A stretch of DNA of 64,000 bases, from NCBI GenBank assembly GCA_027459505.1, contig DAIDIE010000029.1, forward strand, positions 181,481-245,480, written 5' to 3'. The translations under genes and the position numbers were made by a program. Positions within the stretch are counted from its first letter, which is position 1, and the number at the start of each line of letters is the position of its first letter. The notes below the pieces were generated by a model that saw only the letters and a list, made by a program, of their open reading frames with translations, was not told the DNA's origin and searched no databases. This document shows positions 8,605 to 17,602 of the stretch, one piece after another. Source of the DNA: Acidobacteriota bacterium (GTDB lineage: Bacteria; Acidobacteriota; Terriglobia; Terriglobales; SCQP01).

Positions 8605-9888
8605 CTAAGCTTCAGCACTCGTGGGCGCTTCGGTTGGCGTTTCCAGTTTGGCCGCTTGCCACCAGAGCACAATACCTCCCAGCAGCAGGGCGGGCAGGAT
8701 GACTGCCACGCCGAGCGTGAGGTTATGTTCCTTGTCCGCCACCCAGCCCACCAGGGGCGGGGAGACCAGGTCACCGCACAGGTGGATCAACAGCATATTG
8801 ACTCCCGCCGCGGCGGCGCGGATGGGCGCGGGGACGGCATTGACCATGGCGGCGTTCATGGGCCCGCCGTTCAAAAACAAGGCGAACTCGGCGAAGAACA
8901 TCGCCGGCAGGAAGACCCGCGGCTGGTGCGCGAAGATGGCCACGGCGGCGATGGGCAGGCCCAGCAACATACTCCACGAGGAAACCAGGAATAGGCCGCC
9001 GCGGCGGCGCTGGTTGAGCCAGTCGCCGAGCCAGCCTCCAGCGATGGTTGCGACGATGCCGTTAAACAAAGTCATCAGGCCAAACCAGGTGTTGGCGTGG
9101 GCTGGGGTGAGATGACGCTGTTTTTCCAGAAAGCTGGGCATCCAGAAGGCAAGCGCGCCCAGCGTGAAGGTGGAAAGCGCCGTTCCGGCGGTAACGCTGA
9201 CGAACGGGCGATTGCTGAAGAGGCTCTTGATGTTTCCACTGCCTGTCTGGCGGAGCCAAGGGGGATCACAGGCGCCTGCCTGAGGTTCCGGAATGATGAA
9301 CATGGCCATGGCCAGAAGCAGCCCGGGAAGGCCGGCGACCAGGAAGACTTTATGCCATCCCCAGAGCTGATCGATCTGTCCTCCCAGCACCAGCCCGGCG
9401 GCGTCGCCAACGATGATCGCGGTATAAAAAATGGCCAGCATGCGGCTACGGCGCTCTTCGGGATACAGGTCGCTGATCAGCGCGGGCGCAATCGCCGAAT
9501 AGGAGGCTTCGCCCACTCCCACCAGGGCGCGCGTGAAGAGCAGAAATCCATAGGTGTGGGCAATGCCGCTGAGCAGGGTGGCAACGCTCCAGACCGCTAT
9601 TCCCGCGGCGACCAGACGGTTGCGGCGTCCGGGCTTGGCGACGATGCCCACCAACGGCGCTAGCACCATATAGGAGAAGAAGAAGGCGCTTACCAGCAGT
9701 CCAGCCTGCGCCGCGGTGATGTGCAGGTCGCGGCGGATGTCGGGGATGACGGGGGCGAGGATATAGCGATCAAGGTAGTTGAGGAGGTTGAGGGCGGTCA
9801 GCACCCCAAGAAGAACGCCGGGGCGGGAGAGCAGAGCGGCCCCGGATGGGGAAGACGGGGCAGAGAGGCTGGACTGCGAGGCGGACAT
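8605..9888 (-). CDS. MFS transporter, Spinster-like
   Basis: A 427-residue inner-membrane carrier with about twelve hydrophobic segments. The first helix LNLLNYLDRYILAPVIPDI is characteristic of Spinster-type MFS proteins (lipid, sphingoid or organic-anion transporters), and the loop after TM2 has an MFS motif-A-like basic stretch (KPGRRNR). The ATG at 9888 was chosen because it follows the TPR-gene stop by one base, giving tight coupling. The substrate is unknown. Confidence 0.85.
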   Translation of the reverse strand: MSASQSSLSAPSSPSGAALLSRPGVLLGVLTALNLLNYLDRYILAPVIPDIRRDLHITAAQAGLLVSAFFFSYMVLAPLVGIVAKPGRRNRLVAAGIAVWSVATLLSGIAHTYGFLLFTRALVGVGEASYSAIAPALISDLYPEERRSRMLAIFYTAIIVGDAAGLVLGGQIDQLWGWHKVFLVAGLPGLLLAMAMFIIPEPQAGACDPPWLRQTGSGNIKSLFSNRPFVSVTAGTALSTFTLGALAFWMPSFLEKQRHLTPAHANTWFGLMTLFNGIVATIAGGWLGDWLNQRRRGGLFLVSSWSMLLGLPIAAVAIFAHQPRVFLPAMFFAEFALFLNGGPMNAAMVNAVPAPIRAAAAGVNMLLIHLCGDLVSPPLVGWVADKEHNLTLGVAVILPALLLGGIVLWWQAAKLETPTEAPTSAEA

Positions 9889-9889
9889 C

Positions 9890-10210
9890 TTATTCGTCGC
9901 CAATTTCCACCAGCAGGCCGCTGATCTCCGTCTGTGCGTGGTCGTTGCCCTCGCGGCGGGCGGCGGCCACGCCAGCGCGCAGCACCGCGCGGGCCTCGTC
10001 GAGCCGGTGAAGGGCAATCAGGAGTTGCCCCTTCTGCTGGTAGGCGGCGGTGTAGTCCGGATTCCGCTCTAAAAGGATGTCAAACTGCCGCAGGGCCTCA
10101 TCGGCGTGGTTCTCCTGGGCTTCCAACATGGCCAGGCCGTAGCGGGCAAAGGAGTCATTGGGATTCTGGTCGAGAAATTCCAGAAGGATCTTGCGGCGGT
10201 TGACTGTCAT
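9890..10210 (-). CDS. Small TPR-repeat protein
   Basis: A 106-residue soluble protein built of two to three tetratricopeptide repeats (for example DSFARYGLAMLEAQENHADEAL and YTAAYQQKGQLLIALHRLDEA). TPRs mediate protein-protein contacts; no catalytic domain is present. An ATG at 10210 is preferred over an in-frame TTG at 10225; neither has a strong ribosome site. It is immediately followed by the MFS transporter gene. Confidence 0.75.
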   Translation of the reverse strand: MTVNRRKILLEFLDQNPNDSFARYGLAMLEAQENHADEALRQFDILLERNPDYTAAYQQKGQLLIALHRLDEARAVLRAGVAAARREGNDHAQTEISGLLVEIGDE

Positions 10211-10331
10211 CGGAGGCGTCCGCAAAAGGACAACCCATATGGTACAACGGGTGTGGAGGGCCTTGGGCCGCTGCCTCCCCCCGGGCGCTCGCCCGCATTC
10301 TGGTCAATGCTCGTCTGCGAAAACTTCGGAT

Positions 10332-10784
10332 ATGAGTTCTTCTTCTGACCTAGTCTCGGGCCGCGTTGCGGGCCCATTGAGTTCTGCCCAGCCACGCCTG
10401 GACCACCTCGGGATTGCTGTCCACAGTTTAGGGGAGAGCATTCCTTTTTACCGGCAACTGGGACTGCAGTTGAGCGGCTGCGAAGAGATTCCGCATGAGC
10501 ACGTGCGGGTGGCGATGTTCCAGGTTGGCGAGAGCCGCATCGAGTTGCTGGAGCCGACCGCGGCCGATTCCGCCGTGGGGCGCTTTCTGGCGCGCCGCGG
10601 GCCTGGACTGCATCACGTGGCGCTGCGCGTTACCGGACTGGAGGCGTTGCGCGACCGGCTAGTAAAAGGAGAAGTGCGGCTGGTAGGCGGCAAGATTCAA
10701 AAGGGCGCGGGTGGACATCGTTACTTGTTTGTTCATCCCGAATCGGCGGGAGGGGTGCTGCTGGAATTGGTGGAGGCGAAGTAG
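10332..10784 (+). CDS. mce: Methylmalonyl-CoA epimerase
   Basis: A 150-residue protein of the vicinal-oxygen-chelate fold. It contains LDHLGIAVHSLGESIPFYRQLG at the N-terminus, RIELLEPTAADSAVGRFL and GLHHVALRVTG in the middle and VLLELVE at the end, the usual order of metal ligands (His, Glu, His, Glu). It interconverts the methylmalonyl-CoA epimers in propionate and odd-chain or branched-chain catabolism. The ATG at 10332 fits family length; no mutase gene is nearby. Confidence 0.88.
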   Translation: MSSSSDLVSGRVAGPLSSAQPRLDHLGIAVHSLGESIPFYRQLGLQLSGCEEIPHEHVRVAMFQVGESRIELLEPTAADSAVGRFLARRGPGLHHVALRVTGLEALRDRLVKGEVRLVGGKIQKGAGGHRYLFVHPESAGGVLLELVEAK

Positions 10785-10855
10785 GCGCCGGTCATCGCGC
10801 TTACAGCGCGATTACGCCCGCACCGCGGGCGGCTCAGGAAACGAGGCCGTGCGGC

Positions 10856-11023
10856 TTAATTTTTCTCGCCGAGCACCTTGAGGGCTTCCGCGACGCTGAT
10901 CATCACGGTCATGGGATCGACCGCAGACGCGATAAAGCCATGGTTTTCATAAAAGCGTTTAGCAGCGGTGGAGATGGCATGGACCAGGATGGCCCTGATG
11001 CCTGCGATCTCCGCCACCTGCAT
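10856..11023 (-). pseudogene. C-terminal remnant of a GNAT acetyltransferase (TacT-like)
   Basis: The minus strand encodes 55 residues, AEIAGIRAILVHAISTAAKR then FYENHGFIAS, ending VLGEKN and a stop. This matches the last third of TacT-type GNAT toxins (AGIRAILVHA followed by KRFYExxGF). The acetyl-CoA-binding first two thirds are absent: upstream the sequence changes into an unrelated fragment on the other strand. It is best read as a broken toxin gene. Confidence 0.6.
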
Positions 11024-11030
11024 GGTTCGC

Positions 11031-11195
11031 CCCACTGAATTTCCGTGGGCGGCGCGGGCGCTGGCGCCGCTGCGGAAAAAAGCTGAAAGCCTGGGGCGCG
11101 ATGAATTCTCGCCCTTATGGTGTGGTCAAAATGCCTCTGGGTGTGCTGAAATTCCCGCTGCGGAGTTGACGCGCCGCCTAGCGCCGGACGCCTGA
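11031..11195 (+). pseudogene. C-terminal remnant of a nitronate monooxygenase-like gene
   Basis: The plus strand reads PTEFPWAARALAPLRKKAES, then DEFSPLWCGQNASGC and AAELTRRLAPDA with a stop. This resembles the C-terminal tail of 2-nitropropane dioxygenase/nitronate monooxygenase proteins (FP-x-LAPLR-x-xAE then FSPLWAGQ). No FMN-binding barrel precedes it, so the gene is truncated at its 5' side and abuts the GNAT remnant on the other strand. Confidence 0.5.
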
Positions 11196-11307
11196 CGAAG
11201 TGGCAAGCTCCCGCGAGTTTCGCGCGCAGTTGGGGCTGGAGCCGGCACGCCGCGGGATGGGGCGCGGCACCGGGTGGAATGGCAATGGCCGTGCCGCTTC
11301 CGCACGC

Positions 11308-11313
11308 TATAAT
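11308..11313 (+). promoter_or_regulatory. Candidate -10 box of the MTA phosphorylase gene
   Basis: A perfect TATAAT lies 20 bases before the GTG start of mtnP. No good -35 is found at 16-18 bases upstream (ATGGCC at 17), so it is a tentative promoter. Confidence 0.35.
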
Positions 11314-11333
11314 CAGAGTTTTCCGGAAGCGAG

Positions 11334-12218
11334 GTGAATGCCGTGGATGAACTGATTGGTATTGTGGGTGGCAGTGGCCTTTACTCGATGCCAGGGCTGA
11401 GCGATATCCGCGAGGTCAGTGTTGAGACACCCTTCGGACCGCCTTCCGATCCTTACGTGTTGGGCACGTTGGAAGGGAAGCGGGTGGCCTTTCTGGCGCG
11501 ACACGGACGCGGACACCGCATCACCCCCTCTGAGCTGAACTTCCGGGCCAATATTTTCGGATTCAAAAAGCTCGGGGCTACACAGATTCTTTCCTTGTCC
11601 GCGGTTGGCTCGCTCAAGGAAGAACATCGGCCGCTGGACTTCGTGCTGCCCGACCAGTTTATCGATCGCACGCGGGGACGCATTTCCAGCTTTTTTGGAA
11701 ATGGCCTGGTGGCGCATGTGTCTTTTGCCGACCCAATCTGCCCGCGTCTGCTGCAGGCAGTCAAGGGGGCTTGCGAAGCGGCCAATGTTACCGTGCATGC
11801 CGGCGGAATCTATCTCTGCATGGAGGGGCCGGCCTTCTCGACCAAGGCCGAATCGGCGTTGTACCGCTCCTGGGGCGCGGACGTGATTGGGATGACCAAC
11901 CTGCAGGAGGCCAAGCTGGCCCGCGAAGCCGAGATTTGTTACGTGACGGTGGCCATGGTGACCGATTACGACTGCTGGCATCCCGAACACGACGCTGTGA
12001 CGGTCAGCGACATCATCGCCAATCTCAACAAAAACGCCGAGAACGCCTGTGCAGTGATTCGGCAGACGGTAATAGCTCTGGGCGGTGAACGTAGCTGTAA
12101 ATGCGGCAGTGCGCTGGCGCATGCGCTGATAACCGATCCCAAGCGTATTCCCGCGGAGACACTGCAGAATTTGGAACCCATTGTGGGCCGCTATTACGAA
12201 AAAGCGGCCACAAAGTAG
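11334..12218 (+). CDS. mtnP: S-methyl-5'-thioadenosine phosphorylase
   Basis: A 294-residue purine-nucleoside-phosphorylase-type enzyme that cleaves methylthioadenosine to adenine and methylthioribose-1-phosphate in methionine salvage. Motifs are IGIVGGSGLY at the N-terminus, FLARHGRGH, SELNFRANI, MEGPAFSTKAES and DVIGMTNLQEAKLAREAEIC, with the active-site DYDCWH. The GTG at 11334 is used; a second GTG at 11343 has GAGG 8 bases upstream and may be the real start. A PfkB-family kinase follows 69 bases downstream. Confidence 0.92.
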   Translation: MNAVDELIGIVGGSGLYSMPGLSDIREVSVETPFGPPSDPYVLGTLEGKRVAFLARHGRGHRITPSELNFRANIFGFKKLGATQILSLSAVGSLKEEHRPLDFVLPDQFIDRTRGRISSFFGNGLVAHVSFADPICPRLLQAVKGACEAANVTVHAGGIYLCMEGPAFSTKAESALYRSWGADVIGMTNLQEAKLAREAEICYVTVAMVTDYDCWHPEHDAVTVSDIIANLNKNAENACAVIRQTVIALGGERSCKCGSALAHALITDPKRIPAETLQNLEPIVGRYYEKAATK

Positions 12219-12287
12219 ATCTGAAAAGCGGGCCGGCGAGCTGGTCGCCCCGGTGCTTTTCGGCAAGACCTTCGGGAGAGTTAAAAA

Positions 12288-13256
12288 ATGAAATTGCTTG
12301 CAGTTGGATCAGTGGCCTTTGACAGTATTCGGACCCCGCGCGGCTACGCGGAGCGCGTTCTGGGAGGCTCGGCGACATACTTCTCGCTGGCGGCGAGCTA
12401 TTTCGCCCCCTCCCGGGTGGTTGGCGTGGTGGGCGAGGATTTCAGCGCCGAACATGAGCGCATCCTCTGTGATCGTGGAGTGTGCACGCGCGGCATCGAG
12501 CGGGCGCCCGGCAAATCGTTTTTCTGGGAGGGCGAGTACGAGTCCAACCCCAACATCCGCCATACCCTGAAGACCGAACTCAATGTGTTCGAGACCTTCA
12601 GCCCCAAGTTGCCGCACGATTACCGCGATAGCAGCTATTTGTTTTTGGGCAATATCGATCCCGTGCTGCAGTGCCAGGTTTGCGACCAATTGCCGGAGTC
12701 GCGCTTTGTCGCCGGCGACACCATGAACTACTGGATTTCCAGCAAGCCGGAACAAGTGCGGGAATTTCTGTCGCGCCTGGACCTGCTGATCGTCAACGAC
12801 GGGGAGGCCCTGCAGTTGACCGGGGAAACGAACCTGAACCTCGCGGCGCGGGCGATCATCCAGATGGGGCCGAACGCGGTGGTGATTAAACGTGGCGAGC
12901 ACGGGGCGAGTCTGTATTCGATTCCGCTCAAAGTGGCCAGCGCGGCAGAGGCGGCCACCGCGGTCACGGAAAGTGTGCAGGACCGGCTGGATTACTTCGC
13001 GGTGCCTGCCTATCCGCTGGAGGATGTGTTTGATCCCACCGGAGCGGGGGACAGCTTTGCCGGTGGCTTGATGGGCTACATCGCCCAGCAGGATGCGGTT
13101 TCTCCGGCCACCCTGCGGCGCGCGGTAGTTTACGGCTCAGTGATGGGCAGCTTTGCTTGCGAGCGTTTTGGCATTGAGCGGCTGCGGGAACTCTCCAACG
13201 AAGAAGTGCGGCGCCGCTACGAGGAGTTTGCCGCCTTCACCAGCTTCGAGGAATAG
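12288..13256 (+). CDS. PfkB-family sugar/nucleoside kinase
   Basis: A 322-residue ribokinase-fold kinase. The N-terminal GSVAFDSI and GGSATYFSLAAS motifs and the C-terminal DPTGAGDSFAGG (anion hole plus catalytic Asp) are intact. GGGAG precedes the ATG. The substrate is not evident. Lying directly behind mtnP suggests a role in methylthioribose or adenosine salvage, but this is inference from position only. The next gene starts 2 bases after the stop. Confidence 0.85.
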   Translation: MKLLAVGSVAFDSIRTPRGYAERVLGGSATYFSLAASYFAPSRVVGVVGEDFSAEHERILCDRGVCTRGIERAPGKSFFWEGEYESNPNIRHTLKTELNVFETFSPKLPHDYRDSSYLFLGNIDPVLQCQVCDQLPESRFVAGDTMNYWISSKPEQVREFLSRLDLLIVNDGEALQLTGETNLNLAARAIIQMGPNAVVIKRGEHGASLYSIPLKVASAAEAATAVTESVQDRLDYFAVPAYPLEDVFDPTGAGDSFAGGLMGYIAQQDAVSPATLRRAVVYGSVMGSFACERFGIERLRELSNEEVRRRYEEFAAFTSFEE

Positions 13257-13257
13257 T

Positions 13258-15036
13258 GTGAGCGCAACCAGGTCAGGCGTGAGCGAGCCAGGTGGAGCCG
13301 GAAATATGTTCCCCGCCTCCACGCGCCCAACGGTGGATTGGAGTCGATTGTTTAGCCTGCTGGCGCTGATCAGCGGTGGAAGCGTCTCGCTCTGGGCCTG
13401 GGCGCAAAACAAGCTGCTGCTCTACGGCGACGCCACCGCTCATCTGATGATTTCGCGGCGCATGGTGGATTCGGCCACGCCGGGCATTGCGCAGTGGGGC
13501 AGTGTCTGGTTGCCGTTTCCACACCTGCTGAACGCCATCTTTATTCTGATTCCTGGATTCTGGAAGACGGGTGCTGCCGGAGCGCTCGTCTCGGTGGCAA
13601 TGTTCTCGCTCTCCACCGGGTCGTTGTACAGGCTGGTGCGGCGCAGCTTTTTTCCGGACAGGGAAGCGGAAGTGGCGGCAGCGTGGGCGGCGGGGCTCTA
13701 CCTCTTGAATCCGTGCTTGCTCTACCTCTCCGCCGTGCCGATGACGGAGTCGGTTTACCTCGCCTGTTTTCTGGGCGCGATCGACAATATCAGCGCCGCG
13801 GTTCTGAAATCGCGTGCCGCTGAAAACGCTTGCATTCGCGGCGATGTGGCCCGTGCATCGCTATGGGCACTGGCGGGCTCCATGTGCCGCTACGATGGCT
13901 GGTTTGTGCTGCCCTTTTACGCTCTCAGCTTGCTCTTGATCCGGGGCCGCGCGATGGGAGCCAAGAAAGGCCTGTGGGGCTTCAAAAATGTGCGGTCGGC
14001 CTTTTACTTCTGCTGTATAAGCGGCGTGGGGCCGCTGTTCTGGTTTGCCTACAATGCCTTTTACTTCAAGGACTGGTTGGCATTTGCGCGTGGCCCTTAT
14101 TCGGCCCGGCAGATCTACCTGCGCGCGTTGCGTCATGGCGGGCAGCCCTATCCGGGCGATCACAACCTCAAACTGGCATTCATTTACTATGTCAAGACGG
14201 CTGCGCTGAATACGGGTATGCCGCTTTTGTTGCTGGCGCTGGCGGGACTGCTTCTCTGGCTGTGGCGGGAAGCGCGGCGGCGTCCGCTGGATGTCAGCCG
14301 GTGGCTGCCGCTGCTGCTGGTGCTGCCGCTGCCCTGGTACTTGTGGGCGATGTGGGGTGGTAACGTTCCCATCTTTATTCCCCAATACTGGCCGCATGGC
14401 TACTACAACGTGCGTTACGGCGCGCAATTGTTGCCGGCGGCATGCGCCTTTTCCGCCTTCCTTGTGGTGGCCTTGGCGGCGAGTTTAAGGGTTTGGCCTC
14501 ATCAACTACGGCCCAGGCTGGAGCGTGTGGGGGGCTTGGCCGGGCGCGCTCTCCGGGGGCTCGCAGAGAGCCTGCGACAGGCGACTCCGCGCAGCATCAC
14601 GGCTGGGGTGGTGATCGCCGCTGGACTGTTTTGTCTGACCGCGTATGCGGAAATGTTGGGCGGTGACGGGCCCATTACCTATGCTGAAGCGGTGCACAAC
14701 GCCCCCGACCGTTTGGCGGTGGAGCACCAGTTGGCGCTGGCTTTACGCCAGGTGAAATGGAATCAGCGGGTGCTGATTTATCTGGGCAGCTATCCTGGCG
14801 CGCTGGCCGATGATGGCATCCCCATACGGCATACCATTCAGGAGTCCAATTTCAGGCTGTGGGACGCGGCCCTGAAACAGCCGCAAAACTACGTGCAATG
14901 GGTCGTGGTGCAGGCGGGAAGCTGGCTCGATAACGACGTCAATCACGCGGCAGTGGAGAAGTACTTCCGTAGGACCGCCGTCATTGACGTGCCTACCCAA
15001 CCAGTCCTGCGGGTTTACAAGCTGCGCCGCAATTAG
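13258..15036 (+). CDS. Integral membrane glycosyltransferase (PMT/GT39-like, C-type fold)
   Basis: A ~592-residue protein with about ten hydrophobic segments. An early extracytoplasmic loop carries LLYGDATAHLMISRRMVDS, the Asp-containing loop typical of lipid-phosphate-sugar-dependent (GT-C) transferases. Such enzymes move mannose or similar sugars from polyprenyl phosphate on the periplasmic side. The GTG at 13258, with GAGG six to seven bases upstream, is used; an ATG at 13306 with its own GGAG is also possible. Acceptor and donor are unknown. Confidence 0.7.
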   Translation: MSATRSGVSEPGGAGNMFPASTRPTVDWSRLFSLLALISGGSVSLWAWAQNKLLLYGDATAHLMISRRMVDSATPGIAQWGSVWLPFPHLLNAIFILIPGFWKTGAAGALVSVAMFSLSTGSLYRLVRRSFFPDREAEVAAAWAAGLYLLNPCLLYLSAVPMTESVYLACFLGAIDNISAAVLKSRAAENACIRGDVARASLWALAGSMCRYDGWFVLPFYALSLLLIRGRAMGAKKGLWGFKNVRSAFYFCCISGVGPLFWFAYNAFYFKDWLAFARGPYSARQIYLRALRHGGQPYPGDHNLKLAFIYYVKTAALNTGMPLLLLALAGLLLWLWREARRRPLDVSRWLPLLLVLPLPWYLWAMWGGNVPIFIPQYWPHGYYNVRYGAQLLPAACAFSAFLVVALAASLRVWPHQLRPRLERVGGLAGRALRGLAESLRQATPRSITAGVVIAAGLFCLTAYAEMLGGDGPITYAEAVHNAPDRLAVEHQLALALRQVKWNQRVLIYLGSYPGALADDGIPIRHTIQESNFRLWDAALKQPQNYVQWVVVQAGSWLDNDVNHAAVEKYFRRTAVIDVPTQPVLRVYKLRRN

Positions 15037-15111
15037 GGCGCCGGCGGGCGCGCTGCGGCCGCAAGCAAAGCTAAACTAGATTGGTTGCTGCGCTGGTTTC
15101 GGTGAGCGGTT

Positions 15112-15831
15112 ATGTTTTCCAATCCTCCAATCGGTCTGCAGACGGCTTCCGACACGCACGCCTTTGTGGGCCTGCTTCAAATCAGCACCCTGCGCATGCT
15201 GCTGGCGGTGGTGTTGGGCAGTGTGATCGGACTGGAGCGGGAAAGCCACCATAAGCCGGCAGGGATGCGCACGGGCGCCTTTATCTGTATGGGCGCGGCG
15301 TTTTTCACGCTTTGCTCGCAGTTGCTGGCGCTTCATTTCGGCGGCGACCCGCAGCGGATTGCTTCGCAAATTATTCCCGGTATTGGCTTTTTGGGCGGCG
15401 GCGCCATCCTGCGCGACCGCGGCGCGATTACCGGCATGACCTCGGCGGCGACAGTGTTCATGGTCGCCGCGATTGGTATGGCTTGTGGGGGCGGGCTCTA
15501 TCTCCAGGCGGTGATCGTTACCGGGCTGGCGCTCTTGGTGCTGCTGGCTCTGCGCTGGCTGGAGCGGCGCCTGCACATCAAGCTCTTTAACGTTCACTTC
15601 ACGCTGGTCGGCGCCCAGGCCAGCAATCTGCTTGGCGATCTCACCCGCCTGGCCGAGCAGGAGAAAGTGGCGCTCAGTTCTCTGGACTGCAAAAAGATTG
15701 GAGACGAGGTGGTGGTGGAGTTCGCAACGCAACTGGAGACGCCGGCCAGCGAAGTGCTGCTGCAACAGCTACGGCAGCTCCCGGCGGTGCACCAGGCTGC
15801 GCGCACCATCATCAGTTCAACCGCGACATGA
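15112..15831 (+). CDS. MgtC/SapB family membrane protein
   Basis: A 239-residue protein with four to five hydrophobic segments in the first ~150 residues, containing VVLGSVIGLERE, KPAGMRTGAF, IIPGIGFLGGGAILR and ITGMTSAATVFM, the family signature. A soluble ACT-like C-terminal domain (~160-239) follows. MgtC proteins modulate magnesium homeostasis and F-type ATPase in pathogens; the role in soil bacteria is unclear. The stop overlaps the dapF-like start by four bases. Confidence 0.88.
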   Translation: MFSNPPIGLQTASDTHAFVGLLQISTLRMLLAVVLGSVIGLERESHHKPAGMRTGAFICMGAAFFTLCSQLLALHFGGDPQRIASQIIPGIGFLGGGAILRDRGAITGMTSAATVFMVAAIGMACGGGLYLQAVIVTGLALLVLLALRWLERRLHIKLFNVHFTLVGAQASNLLGDLTRLAEQEKVALSSLDCKKIGDEVVVEFATQLETPASEVLLQQLRQLPAVHQAARTIISSTAT

Positions 15832-16685
15832 GCCAAACCAATCCCGCCCCAATTCCGTTCATCAAAGCCGAAGCCAATGGCAACGATTTCATCATTGTCG
15901 AGAAGGAAGTCGCCGCGGCGGCCAGGGCCAGCTTTGCCCGTGAGATTTGCGATCGTCACACGGGTATTGGCGCGGATGGAGTGGAATTTCTCACGCGCGA
16001 TGGCGATGAGCTGTCGCTGGTGCTGTTCAATGCCGACGGTTCGGAGGCGGAGATCTCCGGCAACGGTACTCGCTGCGTCGTAGCCGCTTGCGCCCAGCAG
16101 TATGGATTCCGCTCCGGGCGCGTGCACACCAGGGCCGGGATAAAGACGGCACACGTGAGTGATGAACGGGAGGGCGTCTGGCAGGTGGAACTCGGCATGG
16201 GAGCGCCACAACTGGATAGCAGTTCGGTCCCCATGCGCTTGGCGGACGGGCCGCGCGATCGGGTACAGAACTTTTCTCTGCAACTGACCAGCAAGAGCGT
16301 GACCTTGACCGCGCTGTCCATGGGAAATCCCCAGGTCTGTCTCCTGGTGGACCAGTTTCCCGAAGACTGGCGCGAGCTTGGGGCGCAACTGGAGTCGCAT
16401 GCGCTGTTCCCAGAGCGCACCAATGTCGAGTTTGTGAAGGTCACCGGCCCGGACGCCATTGAAATTTTGATTTATGAGCGCGGGGTTGGCCCCACGGAAT
16501 CGAGCGGCACGGGAAGCTGCGCGTCGGCGGTAACCGCGCTGCTGGCCGGCAAAGTGAGCTCTCCTGTGCGGGTGAAGAGTCCGGGCGGGATGCAGGAGGT
16601 GGCCTGGTCCCCGGGCGAGCAAGTACGCCTGCGCGGCCCGGCACGGATCATTGCAAAGGGCGACTACTACCCGGGAAAAAGCTAG
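15828..16685 (+). CDS. dapF: Diaminopimelate epimerase homologue with both catalytic cysteines replaced by serine
   Basis: A 285-residue DapF-fold protein. DapF converts LL- to meso-diaminopimelate for lysine and peptidoglycan synthesis. Fold landmarks are present: GNDFII, HTGIGADGVEF, NADGSEAE, GNGTRC, SMGNPQVCLLV and ERGVGPTESSGTGSC. In classical DapF the two proton-transfer cysteines stand directly before GNG and before G(S/T)G. Here both are serine (S77 and S226, codons TCC and AGC). Cysteines occur nearby (C83, C231) but not at those positions. Either this lineage uses Ser/Ser, or the protein has another reaction. It is coupled to mgtC. Confidence 0.75.
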   Translation: MSQTNPAPIPFIKAEANGNDFIIVEKEVAAAARASFAREICDRHTGIGADGVEFLTRDGDELSLVLFNADGSEAEISGNGTRCVVAACAQQYGFRSGRVHTRAGIKTAHVSDEREGVWQVELGMGAPQLDSSSVPMRLADGPRDRVQNFSLQLTSKSVTLTALSMGNPQVCLLVDQFPEDWRELGAQLESHALFPERTNVEFVKVTGPDAIEILIYERGVGPTESSGTGSCASAVTALLAGKVSSPVRVKSPGGMQEVAWSPGEQVRLRGPARIIAKGDYYPGKS

Positions 16686-16813
16686 CGTTGGACGCCGGAT
16701 CTACCATCCGCGCGGTGGGAAGAGAAGATGAAGCCCTGGTCGTTTACCTCAGATAGCATGCTCGTCCGGCAACGTGCACTGCTGCTGGCTTCCCGCCCGT
16801 TCCCGGAGCGCTC

Positions 16814-17512
16814 TTGATTCGCGGCACGCTGGCTCTGCTGCTGGTCTGGGTCTTTTTGCTGCTGGGCCTGCCGCCTGCATTCGCCGCACTGCTCCTTTTC
16901 CGGCGTCTGGATTTCGTCTACGCCGAAGCCCGCTTCTTCATCCGTCTGCTCTTCTGGGTGGCGGGAGTGCGCCTGGTGATTCATGGGCGCGTGGAACTGC
17001 CCGCGGAGCGCGCCTGCGTTTACATGTCCAACCACCTGAGCAACGTGGATCCGCCGTTGCTGCTCTACGCCCTGCCGGGGCAGATGTCGGTCTTAGCGAA
17101 GAAGGAACTGTTCTCGGTTCCGCTGCTGGGGTGGGTCATGCGGTTGGGCGAGCTGGTCCCGGTGGACCGGTCCGATAAGGATGCGTCGCATGCCGCCATT
17201 GATCTGGCGGCGGAGCGCTTGGCCGCGGGGCGTCCCTTCCTGGTCTTTCCCGAGGGGACGCGCTCTCTCGATGGCATGCTCCTTCCGTTCAAGCGGGGAA
17301 GCTTCGTGCTGGCGGAAAAAGGGCAGGCGCCAATTGTGCCGGTCACCCTCAAGGGAACACGCGAGATCATGCCAAAGGGCAGCCTGAGGTTGCGGCCGGG
17401 ACGCGTCGATGTTCACATTCATTCCCCCATTTGGCCGGCCGAGTACCCGGATCGCAGCGCTTTGGTCGAGGCCGTGCGGGCGAGCATTGGCAGTCCGGAG
17501 GAGCGGTTCTAG
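16814..17512 (+). CDS. plsC: 1-acyl-sn-glycerol-3-phosphate acyltransferase
   Basis: A 232-residue inner-membrane acyltransferase that makes phosphatidic acid. It has an N-terminal hydrophobic anchor (~5-30), the catalytic NHLSNVDP (NHxxxxD type), LGELVPVDRSDK, FPEGTRS and IVPVTLKGT. The TTG at 16814 is used because GGAG lies five bases upstream and the anchor begins there. Confidence 0.9.
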   Translation: MIRGTLALLLVWVFLLLGLPPAFAALLLFRRLDFVYAEARFFIRLLFWVAGVRLVIHGRVELPAERACVYMSNHLSNVDPPLLLYALPGQMSVLAKKELFSVPLLGWVMRLGELVPVDRSDKDASHAAIDLAAERLAAGRPFLVFPEGTRSLDGMLLPFKRGSFVLAEKGQAPIVPVTLKGTREIMPKGSLRLRPGRVDVHIHSPIWPAEYPDRSALVEAVRASIGSPEERF

Positions 17513-17602
17513 CAGCTAAGCGGGCCGCGAACTCGTACAGGGTTAAGCGGCAAGCTTACTGGCGCACCCTTCACCCGCTCTGCCTTGAATGCAAGAAAAA
17601 AA

